64,000 nucleotides of DNA from Cytophagales bacterium Alg240-R148 (GTDB taxonomy: Bacteria; Bacteroidota; Bacteroidia; Cytophagales; Cyclobacteriaceae): contig LS999827.1 of assembly GCA_900537185.1 (NCBI GenBank), positions 501,001 through 565,000 on the forward strand. The letters are read 5' to 3'. Of the stretch, positions 33,674 through 42,554 are shown piece by piece; within the stretch, counting starts at the first letter, position 1; every line of letters begins with the position of its first letter. The notes below the pieces were generated by a model that did not search any database, was not told the DNA's origin, and saw nothing but the letters and a program-made list of their open reading frames with translations. Both the position numbers and the translations under genes were made by a program.

Positions 33674-35302
33674 ATGCGCGCATACAGCACACTAATGAGA
33701 TCTTTTGTTTGTTTTGTTGTAATTCTTTGCAGCCTCTCCACCCATGCGCTTCCACAGCAACAAGGCCCTCTTTACCATTTAGCGGTAGACCATTTGCTTT
33801 GGGAAAGGTACCCACAGGCACAAACAGCCATCGGCCAAATAATCCCCAACCCAATGGGCTCTGTTACTATCGATACAGTTACACAGGTGCACGGTTTGTT
33901 TTTGAAAGGGTTTTTATTCCAGCAAACTGGACAACAAGATTCTGCCAAGTTTTATTATCGCGCAAGCCAACTACTGCAAAGTGCTATTGTTGCACCAGCC
34001 CAACTGATTGAATTTTACCATACGCGGGGTCTATTTTATTACAAACTCAAACTCCCAATTGAAGGCGATTCTGCCTTGGCCAATTATAACAAGGGCATCG
34101 CAATGAGCCAGGCAATAGACGACATAGACAATGAAATAATTTTCAACAACCGCAAATCAGTCATAAAAATGCAGCAGGGCGCCTACTACGACGCAATGAA
34201 GCTATTAAAGAATTGTTTGCCCTTATTAAAACAGACAAAAAACATAGAAGTAACCACAACGGTTCTGACGAATATTGGTCATATTTACAATACGCTCGCC
34301 CTTTATAAAAAAGCATTAAACATACATTATAAAACTCTTAAATTTGACCTAAGTACCAATATACCCTCGCATATCATTACGGACTATCTCAACATTAGCG
34401 ACAGCCACGTTGGACTCGGAAATTATGACAGCGCAATGTATTACATTCAATTGGCCTATTCTTATTCAACCAAGTTGGAGCAAACCCATCTGAGAGGGAG
34501 GGTGTTGTTTTTTAAAGGCAAGTTGCACTACGACATAGACCAACTTGACTCTGCTATTTATAATTTAAAAAACAGCAAAAAGTACTACGATGCGTCTAAC
34601 TCCTTCGAGAACTTCAGAACTACTCTATTGCTTTCTCGGTGTTATTACCAACAACAGAATATTAAAAAAGCCAAACAATATGCTCAAGAATCTATTGGAT
34701 TGAACCTCAATAGGAAATATGCAAAAAAATTTGAAATGCAGATGTACAATGGGTACAGTTTTGCCCATGCCTTACTGGGAGATACGTTGCAGGCTTTCCA
34801 AGCCCAATTCAAATACAACCAACTTTATGAAACCTTGTTCAATGCCGAAAATAAATCCAAAGTAATTGAATCTGAGTTAAATGCCGAACTGAAGTTGCTG
34901 CAAGTACAAAAGGAATTGGAGGCCTCCAAGGCCGAAACTATACTGAAAAATGCGCGGATTGAATCGATTTTCATTTGGATCTTGTTGGGAATTTTGTGCC
35001 TTGTTTTGTTGTTCTTTTTGTACCGGTACCGCCTTAAAAAAGGACACAACCAACACCTCCAACAAGAAATTCTTAAACGAACCAAAGAATTGCAGGATAA
35101 AAATACCATTCTAGAAGAATATGCTTTTATCAATGCGCACAAATTAAGGGCGCCAGTGGCGAGAATATTGGGACTGTGCAGTTTGGCCGACCTAACCAAG
35201 GACCCTAAAGAAACTGGAGATTTAATGGATAAAATTCAGGATGAAACCTCTGACTTGGACGGCATAGTGAAATCCATTACCACTACTTTGGAAAAGAATT
35301 GA
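33674..35302 (+). CDS. TPR sensor protein ending in a kinase DHp domain, no ATPase domain (copy 2)
   Basis: A 542-residue paralogue of the preceding gene with identical architecture: signal peptide (about residues 5-25), periplasmic TPR-like repeats (LTNIGHIYNTLALYKKALNIH aligns with copy 1), one membrane helix (IFIWILLGILCLVLLFFLY), coiled linker, and a DHp segment FINAHKLRAPVARILGL with histidine at 489, ending DLDGIVKSITTTLEKN. The C-terminal segment is far better conserved between the copies than the TPR region, which suggests different ligands and a common output. It lacks an ATP-binding domain. Its 3' end overlaps the convergent TetR gene by 20 bases. Confidence 0.85.
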   Translation: MRAYSTLMRSFVCFVVILCSLSTHALPQQQGPLYHLAVDHLLWERYPQAQTAIGQIIPNPMGSVTIDTVTQVHGLFLKGFLFQQTGQQDSAKFYYRASQLLQSAIVAPAQLIEFYHTRGLFYYKLKLPIEGDSALANYNKGIAMSQAIDDIDNEIIFNNRKSVIKMQQGAYYDAMKLLKNCLPLLKQTKNIEVTTTVLTNIGHIYNTLALYKKALNIHYKTLKFDLSTNIPSHIITDYLNISDSHVGLGNYDSAMYYIQLAYSYSTKLEQTHLRGRVLFFKGKLHYDIDQLDSAIYNLKNSKKYYDASNSFENFRTTLLLSRCYYQQQNIKKAKQYAQESIGLNLNRKYAKKFEMQMYNGYSFAHALLGDTLQAFQAQFKYNQLYETLFNAENKSKVIESELNAELKLLQVQKELEASKAETILKNARIESIFIWILLGILCLVLLFFLYRYRLKKGHNQHLQQEILKRTKELQDKNTILEEYAFINAHKLRAPVARILGLCSLADLTKDPKETGDLMDKIQDETSDLDGIVKSITTTLEKN

Positions 35303-35903
35303 ATGCAGCTTGGTACGCCCCTTTACCCTTTTCAGTTAGGTAAGGGTAAATACTTTCAAAAAGGAGGTCAACATAATATTGCACCGGACGTTTTTTAACA
35401 TCGGTTTCGTAGTAGTTGACCCAATAGTCTCCCAGAATATTCATTCTTTCGAACATGCGTGCATATTCTCCAACAAACATTTCTTTTCGCAGGTACCCCA
35501 GCTGCTCTAAGGCCTTAAAAACAGCTAAAAACTGCTCAGTTCTAAGTACCTGTAGCCCTGCGTAATGTTTTTGAATTACAGGGAAATCTTTCATTAACTG
35601 CACAAAATTCTTTAGAATAAACCGGTATTCAAACATCTGTAGTATGCCTGCAGAAGAGGCAACATACAACTTTTCCATTGCTCCAACACTCTGGTCCAGC
35701 TCCCTCATTCTGCCGTCCATCGCTTCAACCAAATCAAAATACAAAGCTTCAATTAACGCATTCTTGGTTTTAAAATGATAGTTCAAATTGCCTTGGCTGA
35801 TCCCCATTTCAGTTGCAATCCCCCTTAAAGTGGTGCCATCAATGCCCTTCTCATTGAATTGTTGCAAGGCAATGGATAAAATGGTTTTTTTTGTATTTTT
35901 CAA
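35283..35903 (-). CDS. TetR-family transcriptional regulator
   Basis: A 206-residue regulator with an N-terminal helix-turn-helix (about residues 20-46: TTLRGIATEMGISQGNLNYHF) and a helical ligand-binding domain. The only usable start is a TTG at 35903; an in-frame stop lies seven codons upstream and no ATG is near. It is divergent from the flavin monooxygenase gene with 60 bases between starts, a region holding two direct repeats that are probable operators. The natural reading is repression of itself and of the monooxygenase, relieved by a small ligand. Confidence 0.9.
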   Translation of the reverse strand: MKNTKKTILSIALQQFNEKGIDGTTLRGIATEMGISQGNLNYHFKTKNALIEALYFDLVEAMDGRMRELDQSVGAMEKLYVASSAGILQMFEYRFILKNFVQLMKDFPVIQKHYAGLQVLRTEQFLAVFKALEQLGYLRKEMFVGEYARMFERMNILGDYWVNYYETDVKKRPVQYYVDLLFESIYPYLTEKGKGAYQAAFNSFPK

Positions 35904-35904
35904 A

Positions 35905-35951
35905 TTAGTATACTTGACCTAAATATATTTTTTAGTAACTTGGACCTAAAA
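35905..35951. promoter_or_regulatory. Two direct operator-like repeats between TetR and monooxygenase genes
   Basis: TTAGTA-N5-GACCTAAA occurs at 35905-35923 and again at 35932-35950, 27 bases apart. Each copy is partly symmetric at its ends (TTAG...CTAA). They fill almost the entire divergent intergenic region and the first ends 2 bases from the TetR start codon, the expected place for autoregulated TetR sites. Confidence 0.6.
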
Positions 35952-35963
35952 TTAACAAATACC

Positions 35964-37100
35964 ATGAAAATTGCCATTATAGGAGGTGGAATAACTGGCC
36001 TTTCCACGGCATTGGCTCTTAACAAAGAGGGCTTTGAATGCCATGTATATGAAAAAAGCAAAGTTTTTGCCAAGGTAGGAGCTGGTATTTGGATCCAACC
36101 GAATGCATTAAAAGTTTTTGAATGGCTGGGCATAAAAACCGAAATACAAGATGCCGGACATACCATACACCAAGCTACGGTAGCCAACCGCGGTTTACAA
36201 CCCTTATCCCAAATAAAAAACTCTGAAATCACCCAAGGCACCAACAACCACATCACCTCCATACACCGACATGCACTGCACCAAGTAATGTTGGCCGCAC
36301 TTCCGGAAGGAACAGTGCACATGGACGCTCCCTATAACGACCATTCTATTGCCAATAATGTAGTTGAAGTGAAAGTTGGCCATACAACCATCTCCTGTGA
36401 CCTCCTCCTTGGTGCAGACGGAATCCACTCGGCCTTGCGCCAACAAATATTCCCTAACAGCCAACTCCGCTACGCAGGCCAAACCTGTTGGAGAGGCATT
36501 GCAGATTTTGCCTTACCACCCAATTTAAGTACCACAGGGCATGAGTTGTGGGGACATAAAATTCGTTTTGGTTTTGCTCCCATCTCGACACATCAGGTAT
36601 ATTGGTTTGCGGTAGCACTTGCTAAAGAAAACGGCACAGACAATGCAACCACCATACAGCAAGAGCTTTTAAATAAATTCGGCCAACATTTTGACAATCC
36701 TGTGCAAAAAATAATAGAAAATACGCCTCAAATTATACGCAATGACATCCACGATTTAAAAAAATTAAAATCGTGGAGCGATGGGCCAGTCTTTTTGCTC
36801 GGTGATGCGGCCCATGCCACCACTCCAAACATGGGGCAAGGGGGCTGCCAAGGCATTGAAGATGCTTATTATTTTGCCAAAGCACTCCGAACATCCAACA
36901 ATTTGCAAACCTTGGGGCAGCGCTTCGAAAAAGTGAGGCGCAAGAAAGTAGATTACATCGTTAACAATTCTTGGAATTTTGGAAAAATGGCCCACCAACC
37001 TATTGGGCAAGCCTTGTTAAAACTGACCATGCGTTTTTTACCGGATAAGTTGGTACAAAAGGAAATGGCAAAAGTTTACGCAGTGGACGGCTTGGACTGA
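35964..37100 (+). CDS. FAD-dependent aromatic-type monooxygenase
   Basis: A 378-residue flavoprotein of the p-hydroxybenzoate hydroxylase fold (PF01494). The Rossmann motif GGGITG is at 7-12, the DG motif LLLGADGIHSALR is in the middle and GDAAHATTPNMGQGGCQGIEDA near the C terminus binds the flavin ribityl chain. The start at 35964 (MKIAIIGG) is chosen over an upstream in-frame codon at 35940 because the fold begins there. Substrate is unknown; relatives hydroxylate aromatics or antibiotics. Regulation by the divergent TetR protein is likely. The 3' end overlaps the acyltransferase gene by 25 bases. Confidence 0.9.
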   Translation: MKIAIIGGGITGLSTALALNKEGFECHVYEKSKVFAKVGAGIWIQPNALKVFEWLGIKTEIQDAGHTIHQATVANRGLQPLSQIKNSEITQGTNNHITSIHRHALHQVMLAALPEGTVHMDAPYNDHSIANNVVEVKVGHTTISCDLLLGADGIHSALRQQIFPNSQLRYAGQTCWRGIADFALPPNLSTTGHELWGHKIRFGFAPISTHQVYWFAVALAKENGTDNATTIQQELLNKFGQHFDNPVQKIIENTPQIIRNDIHDLKKLKSWSDGPVFLLGDAAHATTPNMGQGGCQGIEDAYYFAKALRTSNNLQTLGQRFEKVRRKKVDYIVNNSWNFGKMAHQPIGQALLKLTMRFLPDKLVQKEMAKVYAVDGLD

Positions 37101-37828
37101 CCCAAAGCTTCTCGTATCAAGTGCTCTACTTGTTTAACTGTTAGCGGAATGTTATTCAAGTCTGGTTCGACAGGGTCCAGCGCTTTGTACTCCATTTTAT
37201 GGCCAACGCCCATTGGGTATTTGCCATACTGGTGCAATTGGTTGTTCCCAATAATGGCCAAGGGCCAAATAACCGCATTGGGTGCTTGTTGCAAGAGCGC
37301 TTCTATGCCACCAGTTTTAAAGGGTCGGACCAAGCCATCCCTAGACCTAGTTCCTTCAGGGAAAATGCAAACACCACAATTTTCAGTTTGTATCAATTGG
37401 CCCACCCGTTCAATTTCCCGAATGGCTTGTTGTTTGTCTTTTCGGTCAATTAGTGCGGACTGTGCTCCTCGCAAGTAAATTGAAATACTAGGAATACCTT
37501 TGGCCAATTCCACTTTTGAAACGAACCTAGGGGCTATTTTCTTAAACATCCAAACCACTGCAGGAATATCGTACATACTTTGATGGTTGGAAACAATAAT
37601 CACAGGCCGATCTACTGGTAAATTTTTAGGGGCGCGAAGCCGAACCGTGCTAGCCAACAACCAAATGGTTCTTATCAATAAATAGTTAAGAATTTCTACA
37701 ACAGGCTTTTGCAATTGGAAGCCGCCAAACCTTAATGCCACAACTTGTATCGGGTGAAAAAATGCTAACAACCCACCAAAAAACAGCAGGTGAATTGGGG
37801 TCAATATGTGGGCAATTATTTTCTTCAA
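37076..37828 (-). CDS. 1-acyl-glycerol-3-phosphate acyltransferase (PlsC family)
   Basis: A 250-residue membrane acyltransferase that probably makes phosphatidic acid. Motif I is NHQSMYD with H82 and D87; motif III is FPEGTRSRDG. Hydrophobic segments lie at about 8-30 and 45-62. The start is a TTG at 37828; an in-frame stop lies four codons upstream and no ATG precedes motif I. It is a single gene converging with the monooxygenase gene (25-base overlap). The 175-base gap to the permease gene at 38004 is a divergent promoter region. Confidence 0.92.
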   Translation of the reverse strand: MKKIIAHILTPIHLLFFGGLLAFFHPIQVVALRFGGFQLQKPVVEILNYLLIRTIWLLASTVRLRAPKNLPVDRPVIIVSNHQSMYDIPAVVWMFKKIAPRFVSKVELAKGIPSISIYLRGAQSALIDRKDKQQAIREIERVGQLIQTENCGVCIFPEGTRSRDGLVRPFKTGGIEALLQQAPNAVIWPLAIIGNNQLHQYGKYPMGVGHKMEYKALDPVEPDLNNIPLTVKQVEHLIREALGQSKPSTA

Positions 37829-37907
37829 TTTTATTATTTAGCGACAGCTTAACAAGGGACAGAACAATTTTAACCTTTTAAATGGGCAATTGCAATAACT
37901 TTATTTA

Positions 37908-37936
37908 TTGGGCGAAAGGACTTTCATTTATTTTTG
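37908..37936 (+). promoter_or_regulatory. Putative promoter of the amino-acid permease gene
   Basis: TTG at 37908-37910, an 18-base spacer and TATTTTTG at 37929-37936. The predicted leader is about 60 bases. Confidence 0.55.
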
Positions 37937-38003
37937 ATATTTTAAAGGTTATTAAGCAGAATCCACTTCTATCTCTTCCCATGAACCTAACAACCAACAG
38001 CAT

Positions 38004-39305
38004 ATGACACAGCACCGAAAACGAAATAAAAGCTTGGGTTTAGCAGAACTTATAGCGATAGCACTTGGTGGTATGGTGGGAGGCGGTATTTTCACTGTTT
38101 TGGGGATATCTGTATCCATGATTGGCATGCTAACACCTTTTGCCATCATAATTGGTGGGCTAATTGCAGCCCTTGCTGCCTATTCTTATGTAAAACTAGG
38201 ACTGTACTACAAAGACGAAGGTGCTACTTATTCTTTTTTCAAAAAAACCTATCCAGGATCGAAATTTTCAGCCTCGGCCATTGGCTGGTTTATAATTTTT
38301 GGATACATCAGCACCATGGCCTTGTATGCTTACACCTTTTCCTCTTATGCCATCAGCAGTACTATTTTTGCAGAAAATATTTGGCTAAGAAAAGGGCTTG
38401 CTGTTGGGATTCTAACATTGTTCGCTGGAATCAATATTTGGAGTGTCAATGGAATGGGAAAACTAGAGGACCTGATGGTTTATACAAAGTTGGTGGTTCT
38501 GAGCATTATTTCAATTGTATTAATGACCAATGGCAACAATGATTTCGGGGTTTTTATTAAAAACATAGCTTCAGACGCCGAGCATTCCAACGTTTTTTCT
38601 ATTCTTATTGTTGCTTCCCTTACCTTTGTAGCCTACGAAGGTTTTCAGTTGGTTATCAATGCCGTTAACGAAATGTCCAACCCTGACAAAAACATTCCAA
38701 GAGCCATTTATTCTGCGATCTCATTGGCCATCTTAATTTATGTGGTTATTGCTCTGGGTGCTTTGTTTGCCATCCCTACCGAAGATATAATTAAAAACAA
38801 AGAATATGCTCTGGCCGCTGGTGCTGGAAACATATTGGGTAGTTTGGGCACCAACTTGGTTATTTTGGGTGCGGTACTAGCTTCCAGCAGTGCCATCAGC
38901 GGTACAGTATTTGGATCCTCCAGGCAAATGTCTGTTGTGGCAAAAGATGGATTTTTTCCGAAATTTTTGGCAGTAAGAAAAAACAACAATCCAAACAACG
39001 CCATTATGACCATGACAGCTATGGCCTGTCTGTTGATTCTTGGTGGCGGCTTGGAACTGATATTAGAATTTGGAAGCATTACATTTTTACTAGTTTCCTT
39101 ATTAATGGCCATAGCCAACCATAAAATCAGAAAAAAAACAGGCTCTTCTACTGTGTTGACTCTCCTATCCATTGCAGGGCTCAGCCTTGGTGGGGTTTTA
39201 ATATTGTATTATGAAATGGTCCATGCTTGGGAACAAATGTTAGCCATTCTGGGGCTATACGTCCTGTTGGCTGGAGGTGCTTGGCGTTTTTCGAAAAAAA
39301 AGTAG
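38004..39305 (+). CDS. APC-family amino-acid permease
   Basis: A 433-residue transporter with about twelve hydrophobic helices. The first helix carries GGMVGGGIFTVLGIS, the unwound substrate and sodium/proton site typical of amino acid-polyamine-organocation transporters, and the sixth-helix region FVAYEGFQLVINAVNEM is also typical. It is a single gene with its own promoter, converging with the ABC permease gene (34-base gap). Substrate cannot be deduced. Confidence 0.92.
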   Translation: MTQHRKRNKSLGLAELIAIALGGMVGGGIFTVLGISVSMIGMLTPFAIIIGGLIAALAAYSYVKLGLYYKDEGATYSFFKKTYPGSKFSASAIGWFIIFGYISTMALYAYTFSSYAISSTIFAENIWLRKGLAVGILTLFAGINIWSVNGMGKLEDLMVYTKLVVLSIISIVLMTNGNNDFGVFIKNIASDAEHSNVFSILIVASLTFVAYEGFQLVINAVNEMSNPDKNIPRAIYSAISLAILIYVVIALGALFAIPTEDIIKNKEYALAAGAGNILGSLGTNLVILGAVLASSSAISGTVFGSSRQMSVVAKDGFFPKFLAVRKNNNPNNAIMTMTAMACLLILGGGLELILEFGSITFLLVSLLMAIANHKIRKKTGSSTVLTLLSIAGLSLGGVLILYYEMVHAWEQMLAILGLYVLLAGGAWRFSKKK

Positions 39306-39339
39306 CATGAGTTTTAGGATAGTTTTAGAAATTAAAAAT

Positions 39340-41694
39340 TTACCCATCACATTTTAATTGCTCAAAAATGGCTTTGTTTTTTAACCCAACGGACTGCGTT
39401 AACACTACCAATACAGCCAAAACAAGTACAATAAATGGTGGTATTATAAAAGTTAGCCAGTTAAATGGTGGCATATATGGAAAACCTTCTCTCCAAGATC
39501 GGATAAAGAAATTCGCTATTGGAATTCCAATACATACAGCCAATAGTATCAGAAATAAAAAGTTTTTAAACAACATCAAAACAATAGTGGCCCGGCTCGC
39601 ACCCAATGCCTTTCTAATTGCTATTTCTTTTAGCCGCTGGTTCATGCTGAATCCAATCAACCCAAACAGCCCCAAACTTAACACGACCATTGCCAATACA
39701 GAAAACACCAACAGCAACAATTCTACTCTTTCTTCTGATGCATAGATGCGGGCCATGGATGCATCTAAGAAATAGTGGTTAAATTGTGCCTCTGGAAAGT
39801 AGTTATTAAAAGCCGTTTTTAAACTGGACACCACATGGCTTTGTTCGTTTGGATTGTATTTAACCCACATAAAATAATTTTCTTGTTGTGCCAGGCCTAC
39901 AATTAAAGGGTCTATAGGGACGTGTAACGATCTAAAGTGAAAATCCTTAATCACACCAACCACCTTATAGTTGCGGGCACCATCATAGGTAATAACAGCT
40001 CCTACGGGGTCTTTCAACTGCATTGCCTTTGCAGCTGTTTCATTGATCAATACAGAAAGGCTATCATTAAAATCGGGCTCAAAACTTCTGCCTGCTATTA
40101 CGTCTATGTTAAAAGTACGGTGGTAATTGTACCCAGCATAGTCAATTCTAAATAACACATCAACAGAAGGATCCTTTCCAGGCCAACTCCAAAGTGCATT
40201 TGAAAACTGATAACCATACCATGGGACACTCGCACTGGTGCTTGCTTCCAAAACATTATCGAGCTGCATAACTTCATGCCTTAAACCTTCCGCTTTGCTC
40301 AAGGACATTTCAGCCATTGGAAAATACACTATATTTTCATGGTTGTAGCCCAGGTTTTTGTTCTTTAAATAATCCACCTGAATGTAAACGGCTATAGTCC
40401 CGGTTAATAACATGATGGACATTACAAATTGTACCACTACAAAAATATTCCTTTGAGATTGCCCCCCTTTGTACCCTACAACCTGCCCCTTTAACACTTT
40501 AATCGGGTCAAAAGAGGTTAGATAAAATGCAGGATAAGCACCTGATAATAGCACGGTTATTAATAAAAGTACAGCTGCGGTTCCTATCAACTGAGGATCC
40601 GAAAAATCCAAGACCAAAGGCTGTCTTACAAATTCTTGAAACAAAGGCAGCATCAATTTAGCCAATAATGCCCCAAGCCCAAATGCCAAAGTGACCATTA
40701 ATACCGCTTCCAAAAGGAACTGCATTACCAACTGGTTTTTCGCTGCTCCAACTGATTTTCTAATGCCTACTTCTTTAGAACGCCTTAAAGACAACAGCAT
40801 AGCCAAATTCATGAAGTTGATACTGGCTATGACCAACAAGAATAGCCCTGCTGAAAAGAAAATAATCACATAGGTTTTGTTGCCCACCACCGCATTTTCA
40901 AAATCAATTCCAGAAGAGAAGTGTATAGAAGACAACGGCTGCAACTTTAAGGTTTGTTCTTCTTCTAATGTAGGTTTGTCTCTTGCAAATCCAGCAATTT
41001 TCGACTCAACCTCTTTGTAATCTGCTAAGGCATCCAACTGAATGTAAGTATTGAAGGTGCTATTGCCCCAGGACTCGACGGTATACCCCATTTCTTTTGC
41101 TATGTCCATACTGGACAGGGCTTCAAACTGAAGGTGGGAATGGATTGGTATGTCTTGGATCACTCCAACTACTACAACATCTATAAAATCAAACAAGTTA
41201 AGTGTCGCCCCTAATGGGTCCTGCTCACCAAATATTTCCGTTGCAATTTTTTCTGTTAACACCACAGACTTGGGTGTGCTCAATGCATGCGCTCTATCCC
41301 CTTTTATCCATTCAAAATCAAACATCTTCAAAAAACTAGGATCGACATAACCATTCCTAAATTGATGGGATTCCTTTTCAATAGTCACATTCCACGTACC
41401 TCCAACAAATCTTGAGGCCCGTTGGATTTCTGGGAAATTTGCAACCAAGGACGGAGCCAAAGGCCCATGAGTAATGGCCCAAGTAACTTCTTCTTCGAAC
41501 TGTATGGATTGAACCACCCTGAAAATTTGATCTTTTTTGGAATGAAATTGATCAAAGCTCCTTTCAAAATTAACCCAGACCATTATCAACAAAGCAGTTG
41601 CCATGCCCACTGAAAGCCCCAAAACATTGATGAAAGTGAACAATTTTTGACCGGCAATATTCCGAAGTGCTATTTTAAAATAATTTTTGATCAT
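39340..41694 (-). CDS. MacB/FtsX-type ABC transporter permease
   Basis: A 784-residue permease of the duplicated FtsX type common in Bacteroidota. A first membrane helix (about 20-40) and periplasmic MacB_PCD-like domain are followed by three helices (about 280-425, FMNLAMLLSLRRSKEVGIRKSVGA), then a second helix-periplasmic-helix unit ending GLIGFSMNQRLKEIAIRKALGA and two final helices. Such proteins couple ATP hydrolysis to periplasmic work or lipid and peptide extrusion rather than import. No ATPase gene is adjacent. The LytTR regulator gene lies 92 bases upstream on the same strand, which hints that the pair controls or senses through it. Confidence 0.9.
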   Translation of the reverse strand: MIKNYFKIALRNIAGQKLFTFINVLGLSVGMATALLIMVWVNFERSFDQFHSKKDQIFRVVQSIQFEEEVTWAITHGPLAPSLVANFPEIQRASRFVGGTWNVTIEKESHQFRNGYVDPSFLKMFDFEWIKGDRAHALSTPKSVVLTEKIATEIFGEQDPLGATLNLFDFIDVVVVGVIQDIPIHSHLQFEALSSMDIAKEMGYTVESWGNSTFNTYIQLDALADYKEVESKIAGFARDKPTLEEEQTLKLQPLSSIHFSSGIDFENAVVGNKTYVIIFFSAGLFLLVIASINFMNLAMLLSLRRSKEVGIRKSVGAAKNQLVMQFLLEAVLMVTLAFGLGALLAKLMLPLFQEFVRQPLVLDFSDPQLIGTAAVLLLITVLLSGAYPAFYLTSFDPIKVLKGQVVGYKGGQSQRNIFVVVQFVMSIMLLTGTIAVYIQVDYLKNKNLGYNHENIVYFPMAEMSLSKAEGLRHEVMQLDNVLEASTSASVPWYGYQFSNALWSWPGKDPSVDVLFRIDYAGYNYHRTFNIDVIAGRSFEPDFNDSLSVLINETAAKAMQLKDPVGAVITYDGARNYKVVGVIKDFHFRSLHVPIDPLIVGLAQQENYFMWVKYNPNEQSHVVSSLKTAFNNYFPEAQFNHYFLDASMARIYASEERVELLLLVFSVLAMVVLSLGLFGLIGFSMNQRLKEIAIRKALGASRATIVLMLFKNFLFLILLAVCIGIPIANFFIRSWREGFPYMPPFNWLTFIIPPFIVLVLAVLVVLTQSVGLKNKAIFEQLKCDG

Positions 41695-41786
41695 GGTCCT
41701 GTGCTTTTATTTTGAATCAATTTCCAAACAAACTCCCTTGTATGGAAGCAATTTGCAGCAAAGCGCACCCAATATGCAGTATCTCG

Positions 41787-42554
41787 TTACAGCAGGTTCT
41801 TAATGGCATGATTAAAACTTCTACTCACCTTAATTTCCTGTCCTTCTACTGTTAGTTTGTACTCCCCATTTCCTAGTTTGACGATATCTTGAATCTTTTG
41901 CAGGTGTACAATAGAGGACTTGTGCACCCTAGAAAATTGAGCAACTGGCAACACTTCACTCAACCTTTTAATAGAATCTCTCACCACATGGACATGGCCT
42001 TTGACATGGATTTTTACGTAATAATCATATGCCTGAATCCAAAATATTTCCGAATATTGGAGCAACTTGGTTCGACCATTTATTTTTATTGGCAAACAAT
42101 TTAAGGCCCCTGGAGTAAGCACCGACCCTTGCTGCAAGTGCTCCTTTTGTTGGGTAACTTCCTTGCCAATCGCTGCCATTTGTTGGTCTTTTATTTTTCC
42201 TTTCACTTTGAAAACCATTTCACCAAACCTTTCGTCGGTACAGGGCTTCAGTAAATAATCTAGGGCATTCACTTCAAATGCCTTTAAAGCGTAGGCATCA
42301 TAAGCTGAAACAAATACAACTAGGGGCATTCTGGATGGAACAATGTTCTGTACCACTTCAAAACCCGACAACACCGGCATTTGAACGTCCAAAAACATCA
42401 AATCCACCGCGTTAGAATGGAGGTAGTCCAAGGCTTCTAAACCATTTTTACAACTTGCCTGTAGTTCTAGCGCCGGGTGGTCTGCAACTAACAATGCAAG
42501 CCCTTCCCGAGCGTCTGGCTCGTCATCTACAATTATGGTTTTAATTTTTCTCAT
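41787..42554 (-). CDS. LytTR-family response regulator (second pair)
   Basis: A 255-residue response regulator. The receiver domain has the D10-D11 acidic pair in VDDEPDAREG, phospho-acceptor D56 in MFLDVQMP and the LLKP lysine. A longer than usual linker leads to a LytTR DNA-binding domain (SRVHKSSIVHLQKI ... VSRSFNHAIKNLL). The frame reaches a TTG at 42560, but the ATG at 42554 (MRKIKTIIVDDE) is preferred. Its start overlaps the sensor kinase 3' end by 14 bases. The FtsX-type permease follows 92 bases downstream. Confidence 0.92.
   Translation of the reverse strand: MRKIKTIIVDDEPDAREGLALLVADHPALELQASCKNGLEALDYLHSNAVDLMFLDVQMPVLSGFEVVQNIVPSRMPLVVFVSAYDAYALKAFEVNALDYLLKPCTDERFGEMVFKVKGKIKDQQMAAIGKEVTQQKEHLQQGSVLTPGALNCLPIKINGRTKLLQYSEIFWIQAYDYYVKIHVKGHVHVVRDSIKRLSEVLPVAQFSRVHKSSIVHLQKIQDIVKLGNGEYKLTVEGQEIKVSRSFNHAIKNLL

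Noticed and set aside
33420-33680. Missing ATP-binding domain of the TPR sensor encoded after a frameshift
   Set aside because: I looked for N-box and G-box residues in the 237 bases after copy 1; the region is too short and contains only a hairpin and a -7 box. Copy 2 is followed at once by a convergent gene.
38738-39172. Minus-strand frame of 144 codons in the amino-acid permease gene
   Set aside because: It is antisense to conserved transmembrane helices, with no promoter or homologous features.
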